Positions 16,707-25,737 are shown, numbered from the stretch's first letter. The stretch is DNA of 64,000 bases from Sphingomonas sp. Root241 (GCF_001428865.1 NZ_LMIV01000001.1:1442236-1506235); one strand, 5' to 3'. A program made the numbers and translations. Notes: generated by a model from the letters alone, not told the origin.

Positions 16707-16720
16707 GAGCCGAACGGCTC
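16707..16720. repeat. Short hairpin between tkt and gap
   Basis: GAGCCG-AA-CGGCTC forms a perfect 6-bp stem in the 52-base tkt-gap spacer. No T-tract follows, so it is more likely an mRNA processing or stability element than a terminator. Confidence 0.45.
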
Positions 16721-16745
16721 AAATACGAAGCAGGAGTGAAGCGAT

Positions 16746-17753
16746 ATGACGAAGGTTGCGATCAACGGTTTCGGCCGCATCGGACGGCTGGTCGCGCGCG
16801 CGATCCTCGAGCGTCCCGACAGCGGGCTCGAGCTGGTCACGATCAACGACCTCGCCGATGCCAAGTCGAATGCGTGGCTCTTTTCGCGTGACAGCGTCCA
16901 CGGCAAATATCCGGGCACGGTGAGCGCCGACGGCAACGATCTCGTCATCGACGGCAAGCGGATCAAGGTGACCGCGGAGAAGGATCCCGCCAACCTTCCA
17001 CACAAGGACAGTGGCGTCGAGCTGGTGCTCGAATGCACCGGTTTCTTCACCGATCGCGCTTCGGCACAGAAGCATATCGATGCGGGCGCGAAGAAGGTGC
17101 TGATCTCGGCGCCGGGCAAGGGTGTCGACCTGACCGTCGTCTTCGGCGTCAATCACGACAAGCTCGAGGCCGGGCACACCATCGTCTCGAACGCGTCATG
17201 CACCACGAACTGCCTCGCGCCGGTCGCCAAGGTGCTCAACGACAGCGTCGGCATCGAGCGTGGCCTGATGACTACGGTCCACGCCTATACCAACGATCAG
17301 AAGATCCTCGACCAGATCCATCCGGACCTGCGCCGTGCGCGCGCAGCGGCGATGAACATCATCCCGACCACCACCGGCGCCGCGCGCGCAGTGGGCGAGG
17401 TGCTCCCCGAACTGAAGGGCAAGCTCGACGGCTCGGCCATCCGTGTTCCGGTCCCCGATGGCAGCCTCGTCGACCTCACCTTCACTCCGAAGCGCGACAC
17501 CAGCCGCGAGGAAATCAATTCGATCCTCAAGGCAGCGTCGGAGAGCGGCCCGCTCAAGGGCGTGCTCGTCTATTCGGACGAGCCGCTGGTCTCGATCGAC
17601 ATCGTCCATACGCCGGCCTCGTCGACGGTCGACAGCCTGGAGACTGCAGTGATCGACGGCAAGCTCGTCCGCGTGGTCAGCTGGTACGACAACGAATGGG
17701 GCTTCTCGAACCGCATGGTCGATACCGCCTCGGCGATGGCGAAGCTGGGCTAA
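16746..17753 (+). CDS. gap: Glyceraldehyde-3-phosphate dehydrogenase, type I
   Basis: A 335-residue glycolytic/gluconeogenic enzyme that oxidises glyceraldehyde-3-phosphate to 1,3-bisphosphoglycerate. The NAD-binding fold starts [17 protein letters not shown], with TINDL (Asp about 35), which usually marks NAD rather than NADP preference. The catalytic Cys is about residue 152 in [15 protein letters not shown], and the C-terminal [12 protein letters not shown] is the usual inorganic-phosphate/cofactor region. An AGGAG ribosome-binding site sits upstream of the ATG. It lies between tkt and pgk. The spacer to pgk holds a family B repeat. Confidence 0.97.
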   Translation: MTKVAINGFGRIGRLVARAILERPDSGLELVTINDLADAKSNAWLFSRDSVHGKYPGTVSADGNDLVIDGKRIKVTAEKDPANLPHKDSGVELVLECTGFFTDRASAQKHIDAGAKKVLISAPGKGVDLTVVFGVNHDKLEAGHTIVSNASCTTNCLAPVAKVLNDSVGIERGLMTTVHAYTNDQKILDQIHPDLRRARAAAMNIIPTTTGAARAVGEVLPELKGKLDGSAIRVPVPDGSLVDLTFTPKRDTSREEINSILKAASESGPLKGVLVYSDEPLVSIDIVHTPASSTVDSLETAVIDGKLVRVVSWYDNEWGFSNRMVDTASAMAKLG

Positions 17754-17765
17754 CCACCAAAGGCC

Positions 17766-17844
17766 GTCACCCCGGCGAAATCCGGGGTCTCGTGCCACAT
17801 GCCGCTCGCTCGCGGCCTGAGATCCCGGCTTTCGCCGGGATGAC
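17766..17844. repeat. Paired palindromic repeat (family B), copy 1
   Basis: Arms GTCACCCCGGCGAAATCCGG with GGTCTCGTG and the mate GATCCCGGCTTTCGCCGGGA with TGACG, between gap and pgk. Related copies are at 48274-48353 and 51030-51110. The inner part GCCGCTCGCTCGCGGC can form a third small hairpin. Confidence 0.8.
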
Positions 17845-17856
17845 GAAGAGGGACAA

Positions 17857-19047
17857 ATGGCGCGCAACTTCAAGACGCTCGACGACATGGGCGATGTCAC
17901 CGGCAAGAGGGTACTCGTCCGCGAGGACCTCAACGTGCCGATGGCCGACGGCGTGGTGACCGACGACACCCGGCTGCGCGCCGCGGTGTCGACCGTCGCC
18001 GAGCTGGCGGACAAGGGCGCCAAGGTGATCGTCCTCGCGCATTTCGGGCGTCCCAAGGGGCAGCGTGATCCGAGCATGAGCCTTGCCTTGGTCACCTTGC
18101 CGTTCCAGCAGGTGCTGGGGCGCGAAGTGCGCTTCATCGACGACCAGCATGCCGCCGAGGTCATCGACAAGATGCAGGACGGCGAAGTCGGCATCCTCGA
18201 GAATACTCGTTTCGATCCGGGCGAAGAGAAGAACGCGCCCGAGACCGTCGAGCGGCTCGCCGCGCTCGGCGATCTCTATGTCAACGACGCCTTCTCGGCG
18301 GCGCACCGCGCGCATGCCTCGACCGAGGGTCTTGCGCACAAGCTGCCGGCGTTCGCGGGGCGGCAGATGGAGGCCGAGCTCGACGCGCTCGACAAGGCGC
18401 TCGGCAATCCCGAACATCCGGTCGCGGCAGTCGTGGGCGGCGCCAAGGTCTCGTCCAAGCTCGACGTGCTGCGGCACCTGGTCGAGAAGGTCGATCACCT
18501 GATCATCGGCGGCGGCATGGCCAACACCTTCCTCGCCGCACGCGGCGTGAATGTCGGTAAATCGCTATGCGAGCACGATCTGACCGGCACCGCCGAGGAG
18601 ATCCTCGACGCGGCCGGGAAGGCGAACTGCACCGTCCATCTGCCCTATGACGTGGTGGTGGCGAAGGAGTTCAGGCCCAATCCGCCGACACGCACGGTCA
18701 ATGTCCATGAAGTCGCCGCCGACGAGATGATCCTCGATGTCGGCCCCGCGGCTACCGAGGCCTTGGGCGATGTCCTCAAGAATTGCCGCACGCTCGTCTG
18801 GAATGGGCCGATGGGTGCCTTCGAGACGCCGCCGTTCGACGCCGCCACCGTGGCGCTGGCCAAGACCGCGGCCGCGCTGACCAAGGAAGGCTCGCTGGTT
18901 TCGGTCGCCGGGGGCGGGGATACCGTCGCGGCGCTCAATCAGGCAGGGGTGGCGGACGACTTCACTTTCGTCTCGACCGCCGGCGGCGCGTTCCTCGAAT
19001 GGATGGAAGGCAAGGAACTGCCGGGCGTCGCCGCACTCGCGCGGTGA
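17857..19047 (+). CDS. pgk: Phosphoglycerate kinase
   Basis: A 396-residue monomeric kinase that interconverts 1,3-bisphosphoglycerate and ADP with 3-phosphoglycerate and ATP. Family landmarks in order are [17 protein letters not shown], the substrate-binding [47 protein letters not shown], the interdomain [13 protein letters not shown], and the nucleotide-binding [10 protein letters not shown] and [15 protein letters not shown]. The length is standard. It is downstream of gap in the same direction with a palindromic repeat in between. Its TGA stop directly abuts the stop codon of the convergent redoxin gene. Confidence 0.97.
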   Translation: MARNFKTLDDMGDVTGKRVLVREDLNVPMADGVVTDDTRLRAAVSTVAELADKGAKVIVLAHFGRPKGQRDPSMSLALVTLPFQQVLGREVRFIDDQHAAEVIDKMQDGEVGILENTRFDPGEEKNAPETVERLAALGDLYVNDAFSAAHRAHASTEGLAHKLPAFAGRQMEAELDALDKALGNPEHPVAAVVGGAKVSSKLDVLRHLVEKVDHLIIGGGMANTFLAARGVNVGKSLCEHDLTGTAEEILDAAGKANCTVHLPYDVVVAKEFRPNPPTRTVNVHEVAADEMILDVGPAATEALGDVLKNCRTLVWNGPMGAFETPPFDAATVALAKTAAALTKEGSLVSVAGGGDTVAALNQAGVADDFTFVSTAGGAFLEWMEGKELPGVAALAR

Positions 19048-19572
19048 TTATTGCGTAGGCGCGCGCTCGCGCAGCAGCGGCACCAATTGCTCGTTGAGTA
19101 TCTCGAGCGTCAAGGCGCCCGCCTTCGCATAGCGAACCTTGCCGGATCGATCGATGATGTAGTTGGTCGGTACGCCGCCGTCGATCGGGCCATACGGCCC
19201 CTTGATCTTCCGGGCGGGCGCGATCTGGAGCCGCCCGAACAGGGGCTTGAGCCTGTATAGCGGGACCGATCCCTCGGTCGTCACTGCATAGACTCGCAGG
19301 CCGTGACGCTTCTGGATCTGGTAATAGGTGTCCAGGATCGGGAGTTCGGTCCTGCACGGGACGCACCAGGTCGCCCAGAAGTTCAGCACGACGACATCGC
19401 CGCGCATCTCGCCGAGATTCAGCTTGGTGCCGTCGACGAGGGTGAGTTCCGCATCCGGCGCGATCTGGCCGATAACCGGCTTCTTGCCCGCCACGGCGCC
19501 GCTCAGGGCCAGTGGCAGCAATGAGAGGCAGACGAGACGCAAGCTCCGCGCTGAAAGTCGATCCATCTGCAT
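19048..19572 (-). CDS. TlpA-like periplasmic thiol-disulfide oxidoreductase
   Basis: A 174-residue redoxin of the TlpA/ResA type. An N-terminal signal or anchor (LRLVCLSLLPLALSGAVAG) is followed by the thioredoxin-like domain with NFWATWCVPCRTELP, giving a C-V-P-C active site at about residues 70-73. The cis-Pro region is GGVPTNYIIDRSGKVRYA. Such proteins reduce or exchange disulfides in the periplasm, often for cytochrome c maturation, but no ccm genes are nearby. I chose the ATG at 19572 (MQMDRL) because an ACAGGGGGG sequence lies just upstream; upstream in-frame residues do not look like a signal peptide. It converges on pgk. Confidence 0.87.
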   Translation of the reverse strand: MQMDRLSARSLRLVCLSLLPLALSGAVAGKKPVIGQIAPDAELTLVDGTKLNLGEMRGDVVVLNFWATWCVPCRTELPILDTYYQIQKRHGLRVYAVTTEGSVPLYRLKPLFGRLQIAPARKIKGPYGPIDGGVPTNYIIDRSGKVRYAKAGALTLEILNEQLVPLLRERAPTQ

Positions 19573-19795
19573 ATTCCCCCCTGTTGCTTTATTGATGCGG
19601 CGCCGGCTCGTGGTCAACGCGGACATTGGTCCTCGCCCGCGAGTGCGAGCGCGCCAGTCTCACGCGGCCCGGCGCCCAACGGCGCCATTTCGCCTCGTTG
19701 CGCATCCGGAGCACGCTCGTCAGCGTTGTCAGCAGTTCCCGCCTCTTGTGCGGTGCGATAGGGACCGCGGCATAGCCACCGAATCAGGGGGAATC

Positions 19796-20710
19796 ATGAG
19801 CATCACGCCTGCCGTCAAAGCCATTCTCGCCAATTACGAGTCCGATAATCCGGGCGTGAAGGCAAACCTCGCCCGCATCCTGATGCAGGGGCGGCTCGGC
19901 GGAACCGGCAAGCTGATCATCCTGCCCGTCGATCAAGGCTTCGAGCACGGTCCAGCGCGCAGCTTTGCGGTCAATCCCGATGCCTATGACCCGCATTACC
20001 ATTTCCAGCTCGCGATCGACGCCGGGCTTTCGGCGTATGCCGCGCCATTGGGGATGATCGAGGCGGGTGCCGACACCTTCGCAGGGCAGATTCCGACGAT
20101 CCTCAAGGTCAACAGCTCGAACAGCTGGGCGACGGGCATCAATCAGGCGGTTACCGGCGGCGTCGACGACGCGTTGCGGCTCGGCTGTTCGGCGATCGGT
20201 TTCACCATCTATCCGGGCGCCGACGACGTGTTCGACATGATCGAGGAGATCAAGGAGCTCTCCGCCGAGGCCAAGGCGGTCGGCATCGCGACGGTGATCT
20301 GGTCGTACCCGCGCGGCGGCAAGCTCTCCAAGGAAGGCGAACTCGCGCTCGATGTCGGCGCCTATGCCGCGCATATGGCGGCCCTGCTCGGTGCGCACAT
20401 CATCAAGGTCAAGCTGCCGAGCGCGCATATCGAGCAGAAGGACGCAGTGAAATCCTATGAGGGCACCGACTGGTCGGCGCAGTCCGACCGGGTCCGTCAT
20501 GTCGTGAAGAGCTGCTTCAACGGCCGTCGGATCGTCGTCTTCTCGGGTGGCGCGGCCAAGGGCGAGGATGCGGTCTATCAGGACGCGCGCGACATTCGCG
20601 ACGGGGGCGGCAACGGCTCGATCATCGGCCGGAACACGTTCCAGCGCCCTCGTGGGGACGCGCTGGCGATGCTCGAAAAGCTGATCGGCATCTACAAGGG
20701 CGCCGAATGA
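19796..20710 (+). CDS. Class I fructose-bisphosphate aldolase (DhnA/FbaB type)
   Basis: A 304-residue Schiff-base aldolase of the archaeal/FbaB (DhnA) type, cleaving fructose-1,6-bisphosphate to dihydroxyacetone phosphate and glyceraldehyde-3-phosphate. Supporting stretches are KLIILPVDQGFEHGPARSFA, DALRLGCSAIGFTIYPG, VIWSYPRGGKLSKEGE, the Lys-containing strand HIIKVKLPS, and the phosphate-binding end RIVVFSGGAAKGED and GSIIGRNTFQRP. The ATG at 19796 follows a CAGGGGGAAT ribosome-binding site. It completes a tkt-gap-pgk-aldolase group, all on the plus strand but interrupted by the redoxin. Its stop overlaps the next start as ATGA. Confidence 0.9.
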   Translation: MSITPAVKAILANYESDNPGVKANLARILMQGRLGGTGKLIILPVDQGFEHGPARSFAVNPDAYDPHYHFQLAIDAGLSAYAAPLGMIEAGADTFAGQIPTILKVNSSNSWATGINQAVTGGVDDALRLGCSAIGFTIYPGADDVFDMIEEIKELSAEAKAVGIATVIWSYPRGGKLSKEGELALDVGAYAAHMAALLGAHIIKVKLPSAHIEQKDAVKSYEGTDWSAQSDRVRHVVKSCFNGRRIVVFSGGAAKGEDAVYQDARDIRDGGGNGSIIGRNTFQRPRGDALAMLEKLIGIYKGAE

Positions 20711-21090
20711 CTGTTGCGCGCCGCCCTGTGCTCGCAGGCCTCGCGCTAGCGATGCTGGGTGGCCGGGCCATGGCGAAGGGGAGCAAGATGGAAGATCCAA
20801 TACCGTTCGGCATGATCGGCAAGATCAAGGCGCAGCCCGGCAAGCGCGCCGAGCTGATCGCGATCCTCAACTCGGGCACGAGCACGATGCCCGGTTGCCG
20901 CGCCTATCTGATCGCCGAGGACGTGAAGGACTCCGACGCGATCTGGATCACCGAGATCTGGGACGATGCATCGAGCCACAAGGCATCGCTGCAGCTTCCG
21001 GCGGTGCGCGATGCGATCGCGAAGGGGCGCCCGCTGATCGCCGGTTTCGAGATCAGCGCCGAGACGCGCCCGGTAGCGCGCCCCGCCTGA
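20707..21090 (+). CDS. Exported antibiotic biosynthesis monooxygenase (ABM) domain protein
   Basis: A 127-residue protein with a possible twin-arginine-like signal (MTVARRPVLAGLALAMLGGR AMA in two parts) and then a dimeric alpha/beta-barrel ABM domain. GMIGKIKAQPGKRAELIAIL, MPGCRAYLIAEDVKDSDAIW and ITEIWDDASSHKASLQLPAV match the order of strands and helices in that family. ABM proteins include quinol monooxygenases and many uncharacterised small oxygenases that need no cofactor. The gene is coupled to the aldolase through a 4-base ATGA overlap. Whether the ABM domain is functional or scavenges quinones in the periplasm is not known. Confidence 0.75.
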   Translation: MTVARRPVLAGLALAMLGGRAMAKGSKMEDPIPFGMIGKIKAQPGKRAELIAILNSGTSTMPGCRAYLIAEDVKDSDAIWITEIWDDASSHKASLQLPAVRDAIAKGRPLIAGFEISAETRPVARPA

Positions 21091-21093
21091 AAG

Positions 21094-21312
21094 TCAGTCC
21101 GAGAGCGGGATCGGATCCGCGGCCATTGCCGCCATGACGTCGGGCACGGTCGACCCGACCACCACTTCATGATCCTTGTCGTACGAGATCACTCCCACGT
21201 CGTCGCCGGCGAGGTTGATCGTCGTGACGGTGCGCACCAGCGACAAATTGACCAGGATCGGATCGCCGTTGATCGACTTGAGCAACAGGAAGCGGGGTTT
21301 GTCGTTGGTCAT
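21094..21312 (-). CDS. Small hypothetical protein (FlbD-like shape)
   Basis: A 72-residue protein starting MTNDKPRFLLLKSINGDPIL and ending PDVMAAMAADPIPLSD. The pattern of a short beta hairpin with N-G, then LVNLSLVRTV, then a second hairpin (GVISYDKDHEVVVGSTVPDV) is reminiscent of the small FlbD-type fold, but I would not call it FlbD; no flagellar genes are nearby. It converges on the ABM gene with three bases between the stop codons and is separated from the DUF72 gene by about 124 bases. Confidence 0.6.
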   Translation of the reverse strand: MTNDKPRFLLLKSINGDPILVNLSLVRTVTTINLAGDDVGVISYDKDHEVVVGSTVPDVMAAMAADPIPLSD

Positions 21313-21436
21313 TTGGGCTGGCTCCGCCGGTCTCGGATAACTTGCACGGCCGTCCGATGCATTCGGCGGCATCGCATTGTTATAGCGGCGTCCCGGCAAG
21401 ATCGGCGCATTCGCGGTGAATTCTCCTGCATATGCG

Positions 21437-22195
21437 TCAATGCGCTCGCCCGGCGGATTGCGCGATCATCGCTTTCAGCGTCAGCGCGTCGTGGATGGCA
21501 TGCGCCTCGGCATCGTTGTTGAAATAGGCCCAGACCGGCCGGCCATTCCTCGCCTGATCGAGCATCCAGTCGGCCCAATCGAGCAGGCGCTCGTCGGAAT
21601 AGCGGCCCCAATATTTGCCCTCGCCGCCATGGAAGCGGACATAGGCGGCCGGGCCGGTGGCGATCCGCAGACTTTCCGATCCCGGCATGTCGTGCGCGCA
21701 GAAGCCCGCATCGTATCGATCGAGTAGTGCGTAGACCTCGTCTATATACCAACTTTTGTCGCGAAATTCGAATGTGTTGACGACATCTTTTGGAAGCAGT
21801 TGCAAAAAACTCTCGAGGCGTTCGAGATTGAGGCGAAAGCGCGGCGGGAGCTGGTAAAGGATCGGACCAAGCGCGGGCTTCAGGTGGCGAAACGACGTCA
21901 TCATCCGCTCGAGCGGTTCCTCGCAATCCTTGAGCTTCTTCGCCTGGGTGAGAAAGCGGTTGGCCTTGACCGCATAGCAAAAGCCTGGCGGCGCCTGTTC
22001 GCGCCATGCGTCGAACGTCTCCGCTTTGGGCAGGCGATAGAAGCTGTTGTTGATCTCGACCGTATCGAAATGCTCGGCGTAGAAGGCGAACCAGCGCTTG
22101 ACCGCCAGCTTCTCGGGGTAGAAGCGGCCACGCCAATGGGCGTAGACCCAGCCCGAACAACCGACACGAATTTTCGCGAGCCCGGAGTTGACCAT
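21437..22195 (-). CDS. DUF72 (YecE-like) family protein
   Basis: A 252-residue TIM-barrel-like protein of the DUF72 family. The characteristic starting segment IRVGCSGWVYAHWRGRFYPE is followed by FDTVEINNSFYRLPKAETFD, FCYAVKANRFLTQAKKL, LGPILYQLPPRFRLNLERLE, FEFRDKSWYIDEVYALLD and YVRFHGGEGKYWGRYS, all classic DUF72 elements. The biochemical function of the family is not established. Its ATG (complement of CAT 22193-22195) overlaps the divergent thiE start codon by two bases. Each gene's ribosome-binding region therefore lies inside the other gene. A downstream in-frame start would remove the overlap. Confidence 0.9.
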   Translation of the reverse strand: MVNSGLAKIRVGCSGWVYAHWRGRFYPEKLAVKRWFAFYAEHFDTVEINNSFYRLPKAETFDAWREQAPPGFCYAVKANRFLTQAKKLKDCEEPLERMMTSFRHLKPALGPILYQLPPRFRLNLERLESFLQLLPKDVVNTFEFRDKSWYIDEVYALLDRYDAGFCAHDMPGSESLRIATGPAAYVRFHGGEGKYWGRYSDERLLDWADWMLDQARNGRPVWAYFNNDAEAHAIHDALTLKAMIAQSAGRAH

Positions 22196-22886
22196 GCACG
22201 ATCCCGACGACGATTTCGACGCCGATAACGCGCTGGAAGGCTTCGCGGATCATTTCGTTCGCGACGTTCGTCGCCCGGCCTGCCAGCTCTACCTGATCTC
22301 GCCGCTCGATGTTTCGGGCGAGTTCGCGGATCGGCTGGCGCGCGCGCTGGATGCCGGCCCTGTGGCGGCGTTCCAGTTCCGGGTGAAGGGCGTGGACCAG
22401 CATGCGGCGGCGGCGCTCGCCGAACCGCTCCAGCGGATCTGCGGCGATCGCGACGTGGCGTTCCTGATCAACGACAGCATAAGCCTCGCCAAAAGGCTGG
22501 GCGCCGACGGCGTACATCTGGGGCAGGGCGACGGCGACCCGCGCGAGGCGCGTACGGTGCTCGGGCCCACGGCCCAGATCGGCGTGACTTGCCACGACAG
22601 CCGCCATCTCGCGATGGAAGCGGGCGAGGCGGGTGCCGATTATGTCGCGTTCGGCGCCTTCTATCCCACCACGACCAAGGAGGTGCGGCACCATCCCGAT
22701 CCGGCGATCCTGAGCTGGTGGACGACGGTGTTCGAGATACCCTGCGTCGCGATTGGCGGGATCACGCCGGTCAATGCGCGGCCGCTGGTCGAGGCCGGGG
22801 CGGATTTCCTTGCGGTGTCGGCTGCGGTGTGGAGCGGCGATGAAGCCGAGGTAGTGAAGGCATTCAACCAGCTACTTGCGACCTGA
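22194..22886 (+). CDS. thiE: Thiamine phosphate synthase
   Basis: A 230-residue TIM-barrel enzyme condensing the pyrimidine and thiazole phosphate moieties into thiamine phosphate. Support comes from CQLYLISPLDV near the start, FQFRVKGVDQHAAAALAEPL, FLINDSISLAKRLGADGVHL with the following GQGD, IGVTCHDSRHLAMEAGEAGA, YVAFGAFYPTTTKEVRHHPD and the phosphate-binding CVAIGGITPVNARPLVEAGA. The acidic N-terminal extension (MHDPDDDFDADNALEGFADH) is longer than in most ThiE proteins. The ATG at 22194 shares two bases with the start of the divergent DUF72 gene; an in-frame TTG lies at 22188. No TPP riboswitch sequence was recognised upstream. Confidence 0.9.
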   Translation: MHDPDDDFDADNALEGFADHFVRDVRRPACQLYLISPLDVSGEFADRLARALDAGPVAAFQFRVKGVDQHAAAALAEPLQRICGDRDVAFLINDSISLAKRLGADGVHLGQGDGDPREARTVLGPTAQIGVTCHDSRHLAMEAGEAGADYVAFGAFYPTTTKEVRHHPDPAILSWWTTVFEIPCVAIGGITPVNARPLVEAGADFLAVSAAVWSGDEAEVVKAFNQLLAT

Positions 22887-22960
22887 CCATTCCGCGCGTT
22901 CCGGAAACAAGGCAGCCGGCGTTCGTTCTCGCCTGACCTCATTGGCCGGGAGCGCATGTT

Positions 22961-23989
22961 TTGCAGGTTTTTCATTGGTATAAGGTGTCGGGCCTCGCGC
23001 TGGGCGCCGTCCTGTTCGCGTCCGCGCCGATAGCGGCGCAATCCGCGGCGAAGGCGCCCCGGGAGAAACCTCCGATCGACTATTCGATCCTGCATGCGCA
23101 GGTGATCCTCGATTCGCTCGGCTTCTCACCGGGGATCGTCGACGGGCGCGAGGGCCAGTCGCTCACCGCCGCGCTCAAGGCGTTCCAGTCGACGCGCGGG
23201 ATCCAGACCAGCGGGAAGCTCGATCGCGCCACGCTCGGTGCGCTCCACGAATATCGCGCGCGGCGCCCGGTGACGCGTGTGACGCTCGATCCGGCGATGC
23301 TCCAGGGACCGTATGTCAATCCGATCCCAAAGGAGCCCGAGAAGCAGGCCGAACTGCCCTCGCTCGGCTACACTCGCCCGCTCGAGAAGCTGGCGGAGAT
23401 GTTCCACACCACGCCCGAAGTGCTGGTCGAACTCAATCCCGGGGGCGGGGCGATCCAGCCGGGCGCGACCTTCGTCTTCCCCAACGTGCTGCCCACATCG
23501 CGCGACTATGCAGGCGATCTCAAGCCCGAGTGGCGCCAGACGCTGACCGACCTCAACGTCGAGGCGCGCCAGCCCACGGGCGACCATATCGTCGTCGACA
23601 AATCGGAGAAGGTACTCAAGGTCTTCGACGCCGACGACAGGCTCGTGGCGCAGTTCAGCGCCACGATGGGCAGTCAGCATGATCCGCTGCCGATCGGGGC
23701 ATGGAAAATCAATGTGATAGATACCAATCCGAAGTTTCATTATAACCCGGACTTGTTCTGGGACGCCAAGAAGGACGACGAGAAGGCGATGCTGCCGCCG
23801 GGGCCGAACGGGCCGGTCGGAGTGGTGTGGCTCGATCTCTCCAAGGAGCATTACGGCATCCACGGGACGCCCGAGCCGCAAAACATCGCGCGCACCCAGA
23901 GCCATGGCTGCATCCGCCTGACCAACTGGGACGCGGCGCGGCTGGCGCTGATGGTCAAGCCCGGCACCGAAGCCGTGTTCCAGGAATGA
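22961..23989 (+). CDS. Periplasmic L,D-transpeptidase with peptidoglycan-binding domain
   Basis: A 342-residue secreted YkuD-type enzyme. The signal peptide (GLALGAVLFASAPIAAQSAA) is followed by a peptidoglycan-binding_1-like region (VILDSLGFSPGIVDGREGQS and LTAALKAFQSTRGIQ). The catalytic domain follows, with HIVVDKSEKVLKVFDADDRL and the active-site SHGCIRLTNWDA, Cys about residue 317. Such enzymes form 3-3 crosslinks or attach lipoproteins to peptidoglycan. The start is uncertain: TTG at 22961 gives the reported length, while a GTG at 22985 gives a shorter, cleaner signal peptide. It overlaps the M23 peptidase gene as ATGA, so one synthesises or modifies and the other may cut the same polymer. 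Confidence 0.9.
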   Translation: MQVFHWYKVSGLALGAVLFASAPIAAQSAAKAPREKPPIDYSILHAQVILDSLGFSPGIVDGREGQSLTAALKAFQSTRGIQTSGKLDRATLGALHEYRARRPVTRVTLDPAMLQGPYVNPIPKEPEKQAELPSLGYTRPLEKLAEMFHTTPEVLVELNPGGGAIQPGATFVFPNVLPTSRDYAGDLKPEWRQTLTDLNVEARQPTGDHIVVDKSEKVLKVFDADDRLVAQFSATMGSQHDPLPIGAWKINVIDTNPKFHYNPDLFWDAKKDDEKAMLPPGPNGPVGVVWLDLSKEHYGIHGTPEPQNIARTQSHGCIRLTNWDAARLALMVKPGTEAVFQE

Positions 23990-24597
23990 CGGCCATGCTA
24001 AAGCGGCTGACCATGGGGATGGGGATCGTCTTGCTTCTGGGCCTGGCCGCGCTGGCGTCGATGATCCGCATCGTGCCGACGCCGCCTGCCGTGCCTGCGC
24101 AGCAGGCGGCACCGGCTCCAGCGCCGGCGCCCGTCGGTGCGTGGCAGCATCCATTGCTCATGGTGCCGGTGCAGGGTGTGCCGCGCGACAAGATCGTCGA
24201 CACCTGGGGCCAGTCGCGGGCCAACGGCGCGCGGGCGCATCAGGCGACCGATATCATGGCTGCCGGCGGCACCCCGGTGATTGCCGCGGCGCCGGGCAAT
24301 GTGGAGAAATTGTTCTACAGCGAGGGCGGCGGGGGGATAGCGCTCTATGTCCGTTCGCCCGACCGGCAATGGAGCTATTATTACGCGCATCTCCAGCGTT
24401 ATGCGCCGGGCGTGGTCGAGGGCATGCCGGTACGCGCCGGCGACCTGCTCGGCTATGTCGGCGACACCGGCAATGCGGGGACGGGCAATTTCCACCTCCA
24501 CTTCGCCATGTCGCACATGCAGCCGGGCGACAGCTGGTGGCAGGGGCAGCCGGTCAACCCCTATCCGGTGCTTGCGGGTCGCAGCGGCGCCCTTTAA
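23986..24597 (+). CDS. M23 family metallopeptidase
   Basis: A 203-residue membrane-anchored LytM/M23 endopeptidase. Residues about 10-30 form an N-terminal helix (MGMGIVLLLGLAALASMI), then a Pro/Ala linker to about 50. The catalytic domain has the zinc ligands His about 85 and Asp about 89 in RAHQATDIMAAGGTPVIAAA, a conserved His at about 134 (YYAHLQRYAP), and H-L-H at 169-171 (GNFHLHFAMS). The full set of M23 residues is present, so activity is expected; substrate would be peptide crosslinks of peptidoglycan. Translation is coupled to the upstream L,D-transpeptidase through the 4-base ATGA overlap. Confidence 0.92.
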   Translation: MTAMLKRLTMGMGIVLLLGLAALASMIRIVPTPPAVPAQQAAPAPAPAPVGAWQHPLLMVPVQGVPRDKIVDTWGQSRANGARAHQATDIMAAGGTPVIAAAPGNVEKLFYSEGGGGIALYVRSPDRQWSYYYAHLQRYAPGVVEGMPVRAGDLLGYVGDTGNAGTGNFHLHFAMSHMQPGDSWWQGQPVNPYPVLAGRSGAL

Positions 24598-24625
24598 CCT
24601 CAAGCGAGAGGTAGGGAAAATTCCA

Positions 24626-25102
24626 ATGCAGGGCGGGTGCAACTGCCGATATGTCCGCTTTCGGCTGACGTCGGCACCGATTTTCGTGAACGGATGTCAC
24701 TGCCGCGTCTGCCAGCGTGAGACCGGATCGGCGTTCGCGATCAACGCGATGATCGAGGCGGACCGAGTCGAGATGCTCGGTGAGGGCGAGCCCGAGATCG
24801 TCGTCACCCAATCCGGCACCATGGCGACGCGTTCGGCGCGCTGCCCGCGCTGCGGCGTGGGCTTGTGGGGAACGCATCCGGATTTCGGAGACGCGATACG
24901 CTTCGTCCGCGGCGGCACGCTCGACGAACGCGTGATGCCCGACGCGCATTTCTTCACGGTGACGCGCCATCCCCTGGTGCAGGTGCCCGAAGACGTGCCG
25001 AATTTTCCCGGGCTGCCGACGCCCGAGGATCCGCCGCTGTGGGACCAGGAGGCACAGGGCCGCATCGATGCCGCGATGGCCGCGTGCTTGCCCGAACGCT
25101 GA
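24626..25102 (+). CDS. GFA (glutathione-dependent formaldehyde-activating-like) family protein
   Basis: A 158-residue zinc-binding protein of the GFA/CENP-V family. Cys motifs are visible as G-G-C-N-C near the start (MQGGCNCRYVRFRLTS), CHCRVCQRETGSAF in the middle and CPRCGVGLW further on. The fold is shared by S-(hydroxymethyl)glutathione synthase, but most members have unknown activity. The C-terminal region ends with an acidic/proline tail (PGLPTPEDPPLWDQEAQGRI). The ATG at 24626 follows a GAGAGGTAGGGAAAA purine-rich leader. A second GFA paralogue occurs at 55220-55645 on the minus strand. There is no formaldehyde dehydrogenase gene nearby, so a formaldehyde role is not supported by context. 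Confidence 0.82.
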   Translation: MQGGCNCRYVRFRLTSAPIFVNGCHCRVCQRETGSAFAINAMIEADRVEMLGEGEPEIVVTQSGTMATRSARCPRCGVGLWGTHPDFGDAIRFVRGGTLDERVMPDAHFFTVTRHPLVQVPEDVPNFPGLPTPEDPPLWDQEAQGRIDAAMAACLPER

Positions 25103-25156
25103 TGCATCGCTAAAGGCCCGGCCTTCGCTCTTTCTCAGCTTACAGGTCTCGATCCC

Positions 25157-25720
25157 ATGAAGATCAGCGGCGTGGACATCCGTCCCGGCAATATCATCGA
25201 ATATGAAGGTGGCATCTGGCGCGCCGTGAAGATCCAGCACACCCAGCCCGGCAAGGGTGGTGCGTACATGCAGGTCGAGATGAAGAACCTCATCGATGGC
25301 CGCAAGAACAACGTCCGGTTCCGTTCGGCGGAGACGGTCGAGCGCGTGCGCCTCGACACGACGGACTTCCAGTTCCTGTTCCGCGACGGCGACCAGCTGA
25401 CGTTCATGGACAAGGTCACTTATGACCAGATCACGCTCGATGCGGGCATCCTCGGCGATGCCGCGGCGTTCCTGCAGGACGGCATGGACGTGGTTATGGA
25501 GCTCTATGACGAGCGCCCGATCTCGGTACAGCTGCCCGACACGATCGAAGCGACGATCGTCGAGGCCGATGCCGTTGTGAAGGGGCAGACGGCATCGTCG
25601 TCGTACAAGCCGGCGGTGCTCGAGAACGGCGTCCGCGTGATGGTCCCGCCGCACATCGCCGCGGGAACCCGGATCGTCGTCGACGTCTACGAGCAGACCT
25701 ACGTCCGCAGGGCGGATTGA
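25157..25720 (+). CDS. efp: Translation elongation factor P
   Basis: A 187-residue EF-P with the standard three beta-barrel domains. Domain I contains the ribosome-contacting loop [17 protein letters not shown], with the modifiable Lys at about residue 33. Domains II-III show [31 protein letters not shown] and the family-diagnostic C-terminal [20 protein letters not shown] with [11 protein letters not shown] relieves ribosome stalling at consecutive prolines. The loop Lys is present; the modifying enzyme EpmA is not in this window. It is followed by a strong hairpin and a palindromic repeat before suhB. Confidence 0.97.
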   Translation: MKISGVDIRPGNIIEYEGGIWRAVKIQHTQPGKGGAYMQVEMKNLIDGRKNNVRFRSAETVERVRLDTTDFQFLFRDGDQLTFMDKVTYDQITLDAGILGDAAAFLQDGMDVVMELYDERPISVQLPDTIEATIVEADAVVKGQTASSSYKPAVLENGVRVMVPPHIAAGTRIVVDVYEQTYVRRAD

Positions 25721-25737
25721 GGCCGAGCGGACGAGTC

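Noticed and set aside
16707..16720. Terminator between tkt and gap
   Set aside because: The 6-bp hairpin has no T-tract and the genes are 52 bases apart in the same direction, so read-through is more likely.
22887..22960. TPP riboswitch near thiE
   Set aside because: The space upstream of thiE is a coding sequence, and no thi-box sequence was recognised in the gap after thiE either.
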